Positions 45,812 through 54,601 of a stretch of 64,000 bases of DNA are shown one piece after another. The DNA comes from Streptomyces aurantiogriseus (lineage in GTDB: Bacteria; Actinomycetota; Actinomycetes; Streptomycetales; Streptomycetaceae), in NCBI RefSeq assembly GCF_014649375.1, contig NZ_BMSX01000002.1, positions 256,619 to 320,618 of the forward strand. The letters are read 5' to 3'. The translations under genes and the position numbers were made by a program. Each line of letters opens with the position of its first letter. Positions within the stretch are counted from its first letter, which is position 1. Below the pieces are notes generated by a model that did not search any database, was not told the origin of the DNA, and was given only the letters and a program-made list of their open reading frames with translations.

Positions 45812-46708
45812 CTACGCGAGGCCCGCGGCGACGGCCTTCTCGGTGGCCGCGCGGACGGCCGCCTCCTGCTCCGGCAGCAACGGGACGCGCGGCGGCCGGC
45901 AGGGTCCGCCGTGCCGGCCCACGACGTCCATCGACAGTTTGATGGCCTGGACGAACTCGACGCGCGAGTCCCAGCGCAGCAGCGGATGCAGCTGCCGGTA
46001 CAGGGGCAGCGCGGTGGTCAGGTCGCCGGCGACGGCGGCACGGTACAGCTCCACCGAGGCCCGGGGAAGCGCGTTGGGGTAACCGGCCACCCAGCCCTTG
46101 GCGCCGGCCACCGCCAGCTCCAGCAGCACGTCGTCGGCGCCGATCAACAGGTCGAGTTCCGGGGCGAGTTCGGCGATCCGGTAGGCGCGGCGGACGTCAC
46201 CGGAGAACTCCTTGACGCCCTGGACGAGGCCCTCGCCGTGCAGCCGGGCGAGCAGTTCGGGCACGAGGTCGACCTTGGTGTCGATCGGGTTGTTGTACGC
46301 CACGACCGGCAGCCCGGCCTTCGCGACCTCCGCGTAGTGCGCGACGACCGCGCGCTCGTCGGCCCGGTAGGCGTTGGGCGGCAGCAGCATCACCGCCCCG
46401 CACCCCGCCTCCCGCGCCTGCTCGGCCCAGCGGCGTGCCTCCGCCGAGCCGTACGCGGCGACGCCGGGCATGACCCGCTCCCCGCCGATCGCCGCGACCG
46501 CGGTCTCGACGACCTTGGCGCGCTCCTCGGGTGTGAGCACCTGGTACTCGCCGAGCGAGCCGTTCGGCACGACGCCGTCGCAGCCGTTGGCGACCAGCCA
46601 GGAGCAGTGGTCGGCGTAGCGGTCGTAGTCGACGGAGAGGTCGTCGGTCAGAGGGAGCGCGGTGGCGACGAGGACGCCGCGCCAGGGGCGGGGGTGCGAG
46701 GTGGTCAT
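45812..46708 (-). CDS. DapA-family pyrroline-4-hydroxy-2-carboxylate deaminase
   Basis: A 298-residue class I aldolase-fold protein. The Schiff-base Lys166 is in GVKEFSGD, and the conserved Tyr138 in VVAYNNP. In hydroxyproline degradation this family deaminates and dehydrates Δ1-pyrroline-4-hydroxy-2-carboxylate to 2-oxoglutarate semialdehyde. Context favours that over lysine synthesis. Start ATG 46708 with GGAAGAGAGG upstream is preferred; an ATG at 46780 would overlap the operator at 46774-46785. Confidence 0.88.
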   Translation of the reverse strand: MTTSHPRPWRGVLVATALPLTDDLSVDYDRYADHCSWLVANGCDGVVPNGSLGEYQVLTPEERAKVVETAVAAIGGERVMPGVAAYGSAEARRWAEQAREAGCGAVMLLPPNAYRADERAVVAHYAEVAKAGLPVVAYNNPIDTKVDLVPELLARLHGEGLVQGVKEFSGDVRRAYRIAELAPELDLLIGADDVLLELAVAGAKGWVAGYPNALPRASVELYRAAVAGDLTTALPLYRQLHPLLRWDSRVEFVQAIKLSMDVVGRHGGPCRPPRVPLLPEQEAAVRAATEKAVAAGLA

Positions 46709-46773
46709 GGGCGAGGGCCTCTCTTCCAGGGGGCCGGGTCCGGGGTGGTGGGCGTGTCCGGCGGTGGTGGCGT

Positions 46774-46785
46774 GTGACATATCAC
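46774..46785. promoter_or_regulatory. Candidate operator 2 of the hydroxyproline regulon
   Basis: GTGACATATCAC, about 65 bp before the DapA-like start and overlapping the stop codon of the upstream gene. It is the best palindrome of the three copies (GTGA-CATA-TCAC). Confidence 0.7.
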
Positions 46786-48218
46786 CGGGGCGAGGTGGGC
46801 TCGCCGGGGCGTCGACGTGGTTCGGGTGGCGCGGCCAGCACTCCCAGGGGGACGGGGCGGGCCAACAGCCGTCGGCCGGGGGTGAGTTCGCAGTCCGCGA
46901 TCCCTGCCACCCCGGGCTCGCACATCCGGCCCTGACACCAGCCCATGCCCGCCCGGGTCAGCAGTTTCACGGTGCGCAGGTCGCCCGCGCCGAGCGCGCC
47001 GACGGCCTCGCGGACGGCGCCGGCGGTGACCTCCTCGCACCGGCACACGACCGTCGCGTCGGTCAGCCGCTCCGTCCACCGCACGGGAGCCGCGTACGCG
47101 CCGTCGAGTTCCGCGAAGAACGCCCGCAGCCGGGTACGCGACCGTGCGGCCGCGGCCCACTCGCCCGGGTCGGGTGCGGTGCCGTAAAGGTGTGCGGCGG
47201 CGGACCGTCCGGCGATGTGGCCCTCGGCGAGCGACAGGCCCGCGCCGCCGATGCCCGTGGTCTCGCCGGCGGCCCACACACCGGGGACGTCGGTGCGCTG
47301 CTCCTCGTCGACCTGCACGGCCGGCCCGTCGAGGCGGCAGCCGAGCCCCTCGGCGAGATCGGTGTGCGGCAGAAGGCCGTGGCCGACGGCGAGGGTGTCG
47401 CAGGTCAGGCGGCGCTCGGTGCCGGGTACCGCTCGGCCCTCGGTGTCGAGTGCGGCGACGGCCACCGACTCCAGGCGGTCACGGCCGTGGGCCTCCAGCA
47501 CGGTGTGACGGGCCATCACCGGGATACGGTGCCGGGCGAGTCGGACCGCGTAGCCCGCCGCCTCGGTGAGCTTGGCGGGTTGCGCGGCCAGGCCGCGGGC
47601 CCGGCGTGCGACATCTCTCGGGTCGGCCGACTCGACCAGGGCCGTCACACGGGCACCCGCCGCCGCGAGGCCGGTGGCGACGGGCAGCAGGAGGGGGCCG
47701 GTGCCGGCCACGACGGCGGTGCGGCCGGGCAGGGCGAGGCCGCCCTTCAGCATGGCCTGGGCACCGCCCGCGGTGACCACCCCGGGCAGGGTCCCTCCGG
47801 GGAACGGCAGGACCTTCTCGTAGGCGCCGGTCGCCAGGAGCACCCCGTCGGCGCGGACCGCGACGGACCTCTCCTGCTCCGGGCCGAGCAGCGCGTGCAC
47901 GGTGAAGCCGGTCGTCTTCCTTCCGTCCGACTCCCGTTCCACGCACCACACATGATGGTCACTCAGGTGCGTGACCCGTCCGGCGGCGAGATGGGCGACG
48001 AGCCCTTCGCTCAGCCGTTCCCAGGTGCGCCACTGGTGGTGGAGTGCCTGGGGCCGACGGGCGCCGAGTCTGCGCGCGGGCTGCCGGTAGAACTGCCCGC
48101 CCGGCTCGGCGGCGGAGTCGACCAGGACGACGTGGACGCGCCGTGCGGCGGCCGCCAGGGCGGCGGCGAGCCCCGCCGGGCCGGCGCCGATCACCGCGAG
48201 CACCGGCCGTTCAGTCAT
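46782..48218 (-). CDS. D-hydroxyproline dehydrogenase, FAD/NAD(P)-type subunit with BFD-like iron-sulfur end (HcnB-like)
   Basis: A 478-residue flavoprotein. FAD loop VIGAGPAGLAAALAAA, second dinucleotide fold TAVVAGTGPLLLPVATGL, then GVWAAGETTGIGGAGLSLAEG. The C-terminal 90 residues have cysteines VCRCEEV and GWCQGRMCEP, a BFD-like [2Fe-2S] site. This matches the alpha subunit of the heteromeric cis-4-hydroxy-D-proline dehydrogenase and related HcnB proteins. The start overlaps the small ferredoxin-like subunit gene by 8 bp. Confidence 0.9.
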   Translation of the reverse strand: MTERPVLAVIGAGPAGLAAALAAAARRVHVVLVDSAAEPGGQFYRQPARRLGARRPQALHHQWRTWERLSEGLVAHLAAGRVTHLSDHHVWCVERESDGRKTTGFTVHALLGPEQERSVAVRADGVLLATGAYEKVLPFPGGTLPGVVTAGGAQAMLKGGLALPGRTAVVAGTGPLLLPVATGLAAAGARVTALVESADPRDVARRARGLAAQPAKLTEAAGYAVRLARHRIPVMARHTVLEAHGRDRLESVAVAALDTEGRAVPGTERRLTCDTLAVGHGLLPHTDLAEGLGCRLDGPAVQVDEEQRTDVPGVWAAGETTGIGGAGLSLAEGHIAGRSAAAHLYGTAPDPGEWAAAARSRTRLRAFFAELDGAYAAPVRWTERLTDATVVCRCEEVTAGAVREAVGALGAGDLRTVKLLTRAGMGWCQGRMCEPGVAGIADCELTPGRRLLARPVPLGVLAAPPEPRRRPGEPTSPR

Positions 48219-48510
48219 CGTGGCCCGTCCCCTCCTGCGTACGGATGTCCGCGCCCGGTACGGCGGGCACCAGACAGGCCCGCAGGCCGGGGCGGCCGTC
48301 GACGGTCACCAGGCAGTCGAAGCACACGCCGATCCCGCAGAAGACCCCACGGGGCCGGCCGGCGCCGCGCGTGGTGCGCCAGGAGGTGACGCCCGCCGAC
48401 CAGAGCGCGGCGGCGACCGTCTGCCCGGGCAGCGCCTCGATCTCCCGGCCGTCGAACGTGACGGTGAACGGAGTGCCGGGACGGGCCCGGGCCAGGTCCA
48501 GGGGGTTCAC
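48211..48510 (-). CDS. [2Fe-2S] ferredoxin-like subunit (HcnA-like)
   Basis: A 99-residue subunit. Cys58, Cys63, Cys66 and Cys79 (FCGIGVCFDC, then AC) bind a plant-type [2Fe-2S] cluster; the segment FDGREIEALPGQTVAAALW is the usual beginning. It transfers electrons between the two flavin subunits. GTG 48510 overlaps the stop of the upstream oxidase-like subunit (GTGA), and its own stop overlaps the next start. Confidence 0.88.
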   Translation of the reverse strand: MNPLDLARARPGTPFTVTFDGREIEALPGQTVAAALWSAGVTSWRTTRGAGRPRGVFCGIGVCFDCLVTVDGRPGLRACLVPAVPGADIRTQEGTGHDD

Positions 48511-49664
48511 GGCGCGGCCTCCTCGGGGAAGCGGTCGGGGCGGAACGGCGTGAGGTCCAGGTCGGTGGTCCTGCCGGCCAGGGTCTGCGCGATCAGGTGT
48601 CCGGTGCCGGTCGCGAGGCCGATGCCCGCGCCCTCGTGACCGCACGCGTGGAACAGGCCCGGCACCCGCGGGTCCGGCCCGACGGCGGGCAGGTGGTCCG
48701 GCATGTAGGGGCGGAAGCCGAGATACGTCCGCATCGCCCGGACGCCGGCCAGGAACGGGAAGAGCCGCGTCGCCCCCGCCGCCAACTCCCGTACGACCGG
48801 CAGGGAGAAGGAGCGGTCGAAGCCGACCCGCTCACGGCTCGCGCCGATCAGGACCGGCCCGGCCGCGGTTCCCTCGACGACCGGCGAGGTCTGCAGGGCG
48901 GCCGAGTCGCTGGCGACGTCGGCCACGTAGTCGGCGGCGTACACCTTGTGCCGCACGCGGCGCGGCAGCGGCTCGGTGACCAGGACGAAGCCCCGGCGGG
49001 GGAGGACGGGCAGGGTGACGCCCGCGAGTGCGGCGACCTCGCCGCCCCAGGTCCCGGCCGCGTTCACCACGGCCGGTGCGAGGAAGTCGCCGCGGTCGGT
49101 GCGGACGCCCCGCACGGCTCCGTCGGCGCCGCGCAGCACGCCGGTCACCGTCCGGCCCGTCTCCCGGCGGGCTCCCGAGGCCCGGAGGAGGTGCGCGGCG
49201 GCCAGGGTGGGCATGACCTGGGCGTCCTGGGGGTACAGGACACCGCCCGCGAGGCCGGGGGCCAAGTGGGGTTCGACCTCGTGGAGTTGACCGGCGGCGA
49301 CGCCGATCGTCTCCACTCCGGCGGTGCGCTGTCCGGCCGCCAGTTCCGTCAGGGCGGTGAGCGCCTCGGGCGTGGCGGCGACGACGAGACCGCCCTTCGG
49401 CTCGTACTCGATCGCCTCGCCCAGTTCCTGGGCCAGTTCGCTCCACAACTGACCTGACAGCAGGGCAAGTTCGAGTTCGGGGCCGGGTTCCTTGTCGGAG
49501 ACGAGGAGGTTGCCCTCGCCCGCGCCCGTCGTGCCGCCGGCCACCGGGCCGCGGTCCACGACGACGACGTCCAGCCCGGCGCGGGCCGCGTACAGCGCAC
49601 AGGCGGCGCCCACCATGCCGGCGCCGACGACCACGACGTCACAGCCTGATTGGTTGGTCACCAC
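48507..49664 (-). CDS. D-hydroxyproline dehydrogenase, D-amino-acid-oxidase-like subunit (HcnC-like)
   Basis: A 385-residue DAO-fold flavoprotein. VVVVGAGMVGAACALYAARAG binds FAD; GGTTGAGEGNLLVSDK, GTWGGEVAALAG and the C-terminal FHACGHEGAGIGLATGTG are typical. It is the subunit that oxidises cis-4-hydroxy-D-proline. First gene of the operon. A GTG at 49664 or 49661 starts within a few bases of the operator, and no ribosome binding site is visible upstream, so the message may be leaderless. Confidence 0.88.
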   Translation of the reverse strand: MVTNQSGCDVVVVGAGMVGAACALYAARAGLDVVVVDRGPVAGGTTGAGEGNLLVSDKEPGPELELALLSGQLWSELAQELGEAIEYEPKGGLVVAATPEALTALTELAAGQRTAGVETIGVAAGQLHEVEPHLAPGLAGGVLYPQDAQVMPTLAAAHLLRASGARRETGRTVTGVLRGADGAVRGVRTDRGDFLAPAVVNAAGTWGGEVAALAGVTLPVLPRRGFVLVTEPLPRRVRHKVYAADYVADVASDSAALQTSPVVEGTAAGPVLIGASRERVGFDRSFSLPVVRELAAGATRLFPFLAGVRAMRTYLGFRPYMPDHLPAVGPDPRVPGLFHACGHEGAGIGLATGTGHLIAQTLAGRTTDLDLTPFRPDRFPEEAAP

Positions 49665-49665
49665 A

Positions 49666-49677
49666 GTAATATGTCAC
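49666..49677. promoter_or_regulatory. Candidate operator 3 of the hydroxyproline regulon
   Basis: On the minus strand GTGACATATTAC, ending 1-2 bp before the first codon of the operon's first gene. Binding here would block initiation at the operon promoter. Confidence 0.65.
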
Positions 49678-49951
49678 ATGGTTCTGGGTGGGGGAACAGG
49701 CCGACGCAGGCCGAAATTCAGCCGCGGCTCGAGCCGTGCTTCAGCCGGACTCGCTCGGCTGCGCCTTCGGGGTCCGCCCGGCCGGCGCGTCCTTCAGCCG
49801 CTGGGCGCCCTGCTGCACGAGGGCGGCCCGCAGGCGGCCCCGAGGCCCTCGGCAACCCGAAAAAGCGAAGGTGACCGGGCCGGTCGCCCAGGCATCATGG
49901 CGATCCCGTCGCCCGCACACGGCGGCGGCCGATCACCACCGGGGGGCTCCT

Positions 49952-50665
49952 GTGACCGTCCAGAACATCCTGCTGTCCGGGATCGTCGGCTCGACCGCCT
50001 ACGGTCTCGCGCACGAGGGGTCCGACGTGGACCGCCTCGGCCTGTTCGCGGCCCCGACCGAGGCCCTGCACGGCCTGCACCCGCCGAAGGAGTCCCACGT
50101 CAGCACGGCACCCGACCGCACCCTGCACGAGGCTGCCAAGTGGTGCCGGCTCGCCCTGGGCGGCAATCCCACCGTGATGGAACTCGTCTGGCTGCCCGAC
50201 GACCTGTACGAGGTGCGGACCCCGCTGGGCGACGAACTCGTCGGCATCCGTACGACGTTCCTCAGCGCCCGCCGGGTCCGCGACGCGTATCTCGGGTACG
50301 CCACCCAGCAGTTCCGGAAACTGCAGAGCCGGGGGGACGGCTCCTTCTCCGCGGACACCCGCAAACGCACCGCCAAGCACGCACGTCACCTCAAGAGGCT
50401 GTGCCAACAGGGCTACGAGCTGTACGCGACCGGGCAGTTGACGATCCGGCTCGAGGACCCGGAGAGCTTCCACCGGTTCGGCGAGGAGGTGGCCGCCGAT
50501 GCCGACGCCGCGCTGCCGCTGCTGCGCTGGTTCGAGGCGGCGTTCGCTCAGACGCGCAGTGTGCTGCCCGAACTGCCCGACGACACGGCGGCCGACGCGT
50601 GGCTGCGGCGCGTGCGGCGGCACTTCTACGCGGCGCACGACGCCGAGGTGGACGCGCTCGCGTGA
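49952..50665 (+). CDS. Predicted nucleotidyltransferase
   Basis: A 237-residue protein of the polymerase-beta nucleotidyltransferase superfamily. GIVGSTAYGLAHEGSDVDRLG carries the GS...DxD active-site signature, and the C-terminal half is helical (RKRTAKHARHLKRLCQQGYELYATG, in part). Relatives adenylylate or guanylylate small molecules, RNA or protein; the target here is unknown. GTG 49952 follows GGGGGG. It is divergent from the hydroxyproline operon and separate from the EF-G gene. Confidence 0.8.
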   Translation: MTVQNILLSGIVGSTAYGLAHEGSDVDRLGLFAAPTEALHGLHPPKESHVSTAPDRTLHEAAKWCRLALGGNPTVMELVWLPDDLYEVRTPLGDELVGIRTTFLSARRVRDAYLGYATQQFRKLQSRGDGSFSADTRKRTAKHARHLKRLCQQGYELYATGQLTIRLEDPESFHRFGEEVAADADAALPLLRWFEAAFAQTRSVLPELPDDTAADAWLRRVRRHFYAAHDAEVDALA

Positions 50666-50789
50666 CCGAGCGGGTGGGCGTGCTCGGAAAAACCCGTGCC
50701 GCGCCCGCCCGTTCCTCCCTACACTCACCACATCGCGCGCCGCCCACGGCGGGGCCGCGCGTCACCGCGACGAACGAGGGGAGCCCGCC

Positions 50790-50894
50790 ATGCGTGATCA
50801 CACCGCTGTCGTCGTTCCCCGTTCCCGCTACGAGGTGATCCTCGTGTCCTCGTCCGTCCGGTGCCCGCGGCGCGGCCGGCACCGGATGTTCTGA
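50790..50894 (+). CDS. Possible leader peptide upstream of EF-G paralogue
   Basis: A 34-residue ORF with a good ribosome binding site (GAGGGGAG, 50776-50783) and ATG 50790. It encodes a basic, valine-rich peptide ending [11 protein letters not shown]. It stands 166 bp before the EF-G paralogue and is followed by a long-range stem. Ribosome-targeting drug resistance genes often have such leaders, but I see no direct proof that it is translated. Confidence 0.45.
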   Translation: MRDHTAVVVPRSRYEVILVSSSVRCPRRGRHRMF

Positions 50895-50924
50895 CGATCT
50901 CTCAGCACCTCGACAGCGGCATCT

Positions 50925-50988
50925 CGACAGAGCCCTCGTCCCTCTTCTCTCCCGGCATCGACGTGCCCTGACGGAGAGGGCCCTGTCG
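50925..50988 (+). promoter_or_regulatory. Stem-loop in the EF-G paralogue leader
   Basis: CGACAGAGCCCTC (50925-50937) pairs with GAGGGCCCTGTCG (50976-50988) at 12 of 13 positions around a 38-nt loop, between the leader ORF and the EF-G start. Confidence 0.45.
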
Positions 50989-51060
50989 CCGTGTCCGTCA
51001 CTGCCTTCGTCGGAAATCGCGCTGCCCGTTCCCGGACAACACGCTGAAAGGCCAAGGGCC

Positions 51061-53106
51061 GTGCGCAACCACCTCGACCGTCACCTCGCCGCCGTGCGCA
51101 ACCTGGGCATCCTCGCCCACGTCGACGCGGGCAAGACCACCGTCACGGAGCGGATCCTTTATGCCACCGGGACCACGCACAAGCGCGGTGAGGTCCACGA
51201 CGGCACGACCGTCACCGACTTCGACCCCCAGGAGCGCGACCGTGGGATCACCATCTTCGCCGCGGCCGTCAGCTGCGCCTGGGACGGTCACCGCGTCAAC
51301 CTGATCGACACCCCCGGGCATGTCGACTTCGCCGACGAGGTGGAGCGTGCGCTGCGGGTGCTCGACGGGGCGGTCGCCGTGTTCGACGCCGTCGCGGGCG
51401 TGGAGCCGCAGAGCGAGTCTGTGTGGCGGCAGGCCGACCGGCACGGCGTGCCCAGGATCGCGTTCGTCAACAAGATGGACCGGGCGGGCGCCGACCTCGA
51501 CACGGCCGTGGCGTCGATCCGCGCACGGCTCCACCCGGCCCCGCTGGTCGTCCAGCTGCCGATCGGCACGGAGGGCGCCTTCACCGGCGTCGTCGACCTG
51601 CTGTCCATGCGGGCGCTGATCTGGGACGACGGCGGTGAGGCGGCCGTAGACGGGCCCGTACCGGAGGAGCTGCGGGAGGAGGCGCTGCGCCGGCGCCGGC
51701 TGCTGGAGGAAGCCGTCGCGGAGCGCCATCCGGCCGCGCTGGAGGAGTTCTGCGACCGGGAGACGGTGTCCGCCGCGACGCTCGCCGCCGCCCTGCGCGA
51801 CCTGACCCGCACCGGCGACGGGGTGGTCGTGCTGTGCGGTTCCGCCTACCGGAACCGGGGGATCGAGCCGCTGCTCGACGCGGTGGTGGCCTATCTGCCG
51901 TCGCCCCTGGACGTGCCGGCTGTATGCGGTATGCACGATGGTGTCGACGAGCAACGCCCCGCCGACCCCACCGCACCCTTCGCAGCCCTCGCGTTCAAGG
52001 TCAGCGCCACCTCCACGGGCCGGCTCACCTACCTGCGGGTGTACTCGGGGACGATCGGGAAGGGAGACGCGGTGCGGGACACGAGCGCCGGCCGCACCGA
52101 GCGGATCGGGCGGATCCTGCGGGTGCAGGCGGACCGGCACACCCAGCTGGAGCATGCGGTCGCCGGGGACATCGTGGCCGTGGTCGGGCTGAAGTCGGCC
52201 CGCCCGGGCTCGACCCTGTGCGCGCCGGACGCCCCGCTCGTCCTCGAACCGCCCGGTGTCGCCGACCCGGTCGTCTCCGTGGCGGTCGAGCCGTGCCGGA
52301 GCGCCGACGCCGAACGGCTGGCCTCAGCGCTCGCCCGGCTGGCCGAGGAGGACCCGTCGCTGACCGTACGGACCGACTCCGAGACCGGTCAGACGGTGCT
52401 GTCGGGGATGGGTGAACTGCACCTGGAGGTCGCGGTGGAGAAGATCCGCCGCACCCTGGGGCTGGAGGTCAACGTGGGCCGCCCGCAGGTCACTTACCGG
52501 GAGACAGTCGGGCGCGGGGTGTCAGGTGTGGTCTTCCGGCACGTCAAACAGGACGGCGGGGCGGGGCAGTTCGCGCACGTCGTGCTCGATGTGGAGCCGC
52601 TGGAGGACGGGTTCGACTTCCGGTCGGCCGTCGTCGGCGGGCGGGTGCCGCAGGAGTACGTCCGTGCCGTGGAGGCCGGCTGCCGGGACGCCCTCGCCGA
52701 GGGCCCCCTCGGCGGGCACACGGTGACCGGACTGCGCGTCACCCTGACCGACGGCGCGACGCATGTGAAGGACTCCTCCGAGACGGCCTTCCGCACGGCG
52801 GGCCGGTTCGCCCTCCGGGAGGCGCTGCGCGGCTGCACGATGGTTCTGCTGGAACCCGTCGTCGAGGTCACGGTCACCGTGCCCGAGGACGCCGTCGGCG
52901 GGGTCCTCGGTGACCTCGCGGCCCGCCGCGGCCGGGTCACCGGTTCGGCGGTGCGCGGTGGCGCGGCGGTCGTGACGGCGACCGTGCCGCTGGCGGAGCT
53001 GTTCGGCTACGCCACCCGGCTGCGCAGCCGCACCCAGGGCCGCGGCACCTTCACCGCCCGGCCCACGGGGTACGCGCCGGCGCCGGCGGTGGCGGCGACG
53101 CCGTAG
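51061..53106 (+). CDS. Elongation factor G paralogue / ribosomal-protection-type GTPase
   Basis: A 681-residue translational GTPase. G1 AHVDAGKTT, switch region RDRGITI, G3 DTPGH and G4 NKMD are complete. Domain II and the [15 protein letters not shown] and [12 protein letters not shown] segments of domains III-IV follow. The length and domain order fit both EF-G2 and tetracycline-resistance ribosomal protection proteins. It is not in an rpsL-rpsG-fus-tuf context, so it is the second, accessory copy. It starts at GTG 51061, close after GAAAGG. A leader ORF and stem-loop upstream suggest inducible expression. Confidence 0.88.
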   Translation: MRNHLDRHLAAVRNLGILAHVDAGKTTVTERILYATGTTHKRGEVHDGTTVTDFDPQERDRGITIFAAAVSCAWDGHRVNLIDTPGHVDFADEVERALRVLDGAVAVFDAVAGVEPQSESVWRQADRHGVPRIAFVNKMDRAGADLDTAVASIRARLHPAPLVVQLPIGTEGAFTGVVDLLSMRALIWDDGGEAAVDGPVPEELREEALRRRRLLEEAVAERHPAALEEFCDRETVSAATLAAALRDLTRTGDGVVVLCGSAYRNRGIEPLLDAVVAYLPSPLDVPAVCGMHDGVDEQRPADPTAPFAALAFKVSATSTGRLTYLRVYSGTIGKGDAVRDTSAGRTERIGRILRVQADRHTQLEHAVAGDIVAVVGLKSARPGSTLCAPDAPLVLEPPGVADPVVSVAVEPCRSADAERLASALARLAEEDPSLTVRTDSETGQTVLSGMGELHLEVAVEKIRRTLGLEVNVGRPQVTYRETVGRGVSGVVFRHVKQDGGAGQFAHVVLDVEPLEDGFDFRSAVVGGRVPQEYVRAVEAGCRDALAEGPLGGHTVTGLRVTLTDGATHVKDSSETAFRTAGRFALREALRGCTMVLLEPVVEVTVTVPEDAVGGVLGDLAARRGRVTGSAVRGGAAVVTATVPLAELFGYATRLRSRTQGRGTFTARPTGYAPAPAVAATP

Positions 53107-53114
53107 GTCCGGGC

Positions 53115-53147
53115 CCCCCGGGGCAGTCGATCCCGACGCCCCGGGGG
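53115..53147 (+). terminator. G+C-rich hairpin after EF-G paralogue
   Basis: CCCCCGGGGC (53115-53124) and GCCCCGGGGG (53138-53147) form a perfect 10-bp stem 8 bp beyond the stop. Confidence 0.7.
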
Positions 53148-53338
53148 AGCGGGTCCCGTAGGTGCCCATGGACCGGACCGGACCGGACGGGCGGGACCAC
53201 CGGGCAGACCCGGAGCTGATCCGCCGGACAGCTCCGGGTCGTGTTCCAGAAGTGGCTCCTGCCTCTCGCCTTGTGCCCTGATGATTCAGGATCAATGGCC
53301 GGCTCCGAGCCCGTGAGTCCAACGGACCCTGGGCCGGG

Positions 53339-54439
53339 TCAGTATCCGATGGCCTCTCGGAGAAGCAGCACGGTGCCGCGCCCCGGGCGGGGTTCCGCGT
53401 TGAGGATGAGCAGGCGGTTGACGGCGCTGGGCATCCCGTACACCGCCTGGGCGCGGGCGTTCTCCAGCGGGAGGGCGTGCTCCTCGATGCGCCGCAGGGC
53501 TGTGCTCAGGTCGGGCACCACCTTCTGCGCACCGACGATCCAGATCGCGTGGGCTGCGCCGCCCGCGTTGGCGGGGAGTTGGCTGCCGCTGCCCGAGGCG
53601 AGGACGAGCGAGCCGGTCTCGGTGACCGCGGCGACGCTGTTGACGACGACGTCGGGGCCGGCGAGCAGCCTTCGGATCTCGTCGGCGCCGGTGGCGCGGT
53701 CGATGGCCAGGATGCGCGGCCTGATGGCGTCGTACTGGCCGCTGCCGTTGATGTCCTCGTCGATGCCGGACAGCCGGAGGGTCTCGCTCGCTCCGGTGAG
53801 CACGCCGGCGCCCGCGGGGACCAGGTCCTTGACGCGGGCGCGCGCTTCTGCGGCGTCGTCGAGGATCTCGGCGGCGAAGCCGCCTGCACGCAGCGCGGCG
53901 GCCACCCGCTCCAGTTGTTCGGCCGTTGCCGGTTCGGTGAAGGACGGGGCCGGAGCCGGGGTGGCCGTGGCGTGTGCCGGGTCGGTCCCGGAGCCCTGCG
54001 CCGCGCGGGGCGCCGTGCCCGCCAGCGGGGAGGTGTCGAGGTACCTGACCTCGTACACCCGCTCGGCGAACTTCCAGCCTTCCTCGGTGCGCTGGTAGCG
54101 GTCGTGGTAGACGGCGTAGTTCAGACCCTGGCGTCCGTCGAGGGTGCGCGCGAGTTCTTGGATGTAGGCGCGGCCGGTCGCGGTGTCGCCGTCGAGCTGG
54201 ATCGTGCCGGGGTGTGTGTTCTGTACGAAGAAGTCCCACTTGCTCTGCAGCCGCTCGCCCCCGGCAAGGATCTCCTCGCGGCCCACCTGCTCGACAGGAA
54301 TGTTGGGCATGCGCAGGACACCGTCCGGTGTGAACAGCGACGCCAGGCGGGGTCGGTCGCGCATCATCGCCGCGTCGGTGAACTCGCCGCGCAGTGCCTC
54401 GATCTCGACGCGGTCCGCGATGGTCTGGAAGACGTTCAT
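53339..54439 (-). CDS. Fusion of SnoaL-like domain and LUD (LutC/YkgG) domain
   Basis: A 366-residue protein. Residues 1-140 are a SnoaL/NTF2-like fold (FTPDGVLRMPNIPVEQVGRE, YHDRYQRTEEGWKF). A proline/alanine linker follows, and from about 170 a LUD domain (LVPAGAGVLTGASETL, LASGSGSQLPANAG, HAIWIVGAQKVVPDL). LUD proteins belong to lactate-utilisation systems but are also found alone. The combination is unusual. It is divergent from an ECF41-type sigma factor that itself ends in a SnoaL-like domain, so this protein may be its main target. Confidence 0.82.
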   Translation of the reverse strand: MNVFQTIADRVEIEALRGEFTDAAMMRDRPRLASLFTPDGVLRMPNIPVEQVGREEILAGGERLQSKWDFFVQNTHPGTIQLDGDTATGRAYIQELARTLDGRQGLNYAVYHDRYQRTEEGWKFAERVYEVRYLDTSPLAGTAPRAAQGSGTDPAHATATPAPAPSFTEPATAEQLERVAAALRAGGFAAEILDDAAEARARVKDLVPAGAGVLTGASETLRLSGIDEDINGSGQYDAIRPRILAIDRATGADEIRRLLAGPDVVVNSVAAVTETGSLVLASGSGSQLPANAGGAAHAIWIVGAQKVVPDLSTALRRIEEHALPLENARAQAVYGMPSAVNRLLILNAEPRPGRGTVLLLREAIGY

Positions 54440-54483
54440 TCGAAGTCCCCTCTCCGTCTCGTTGTCGCCCTCACCGGTACGAC

Positions 54484-54564
54484 ACCGTTACGACAACGCG
54501 GCGCTTCGGAATGTGAGGCGGCGCGGCGGCCTCACATTCCGGTGCGCTGTCCTGTCGTAACGGT
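54484..54564. promoter_or_regulatory. Concentric nested palindrome in divergent promoter
   Basis: An outer 12-bp pair (ACCGTTACGACA 54484-54495, TGTCGTAACGGT 54553-54564) and an inner 13-bp pair (CGGAATGTGAGGC 54507-54519, GCCTCACATTCCG 54529-54541) share the same centre, 54524, with 11 bp between arms on each side. All arms are perfect. Each outer arm read outward is TGTCGTAACGGT, which may be the -35 region of each divergent promoter. Confidence 0.8.
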
Positions 54565-54601
54565 TAACGGCACAGAAGCGAGCGAGGGAGACGGCCGGAC
54601 C

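Noticed and set aside
49680..49951. A longer N-terminus for the nucleotidyltransferase starting near 49688
   Set aside because: The extra residues are basic low-complexity sequence typical of read-through of promoter DNA. GTG 49952 has a G-rich ribosome binding site and starts just before the conserved domain.
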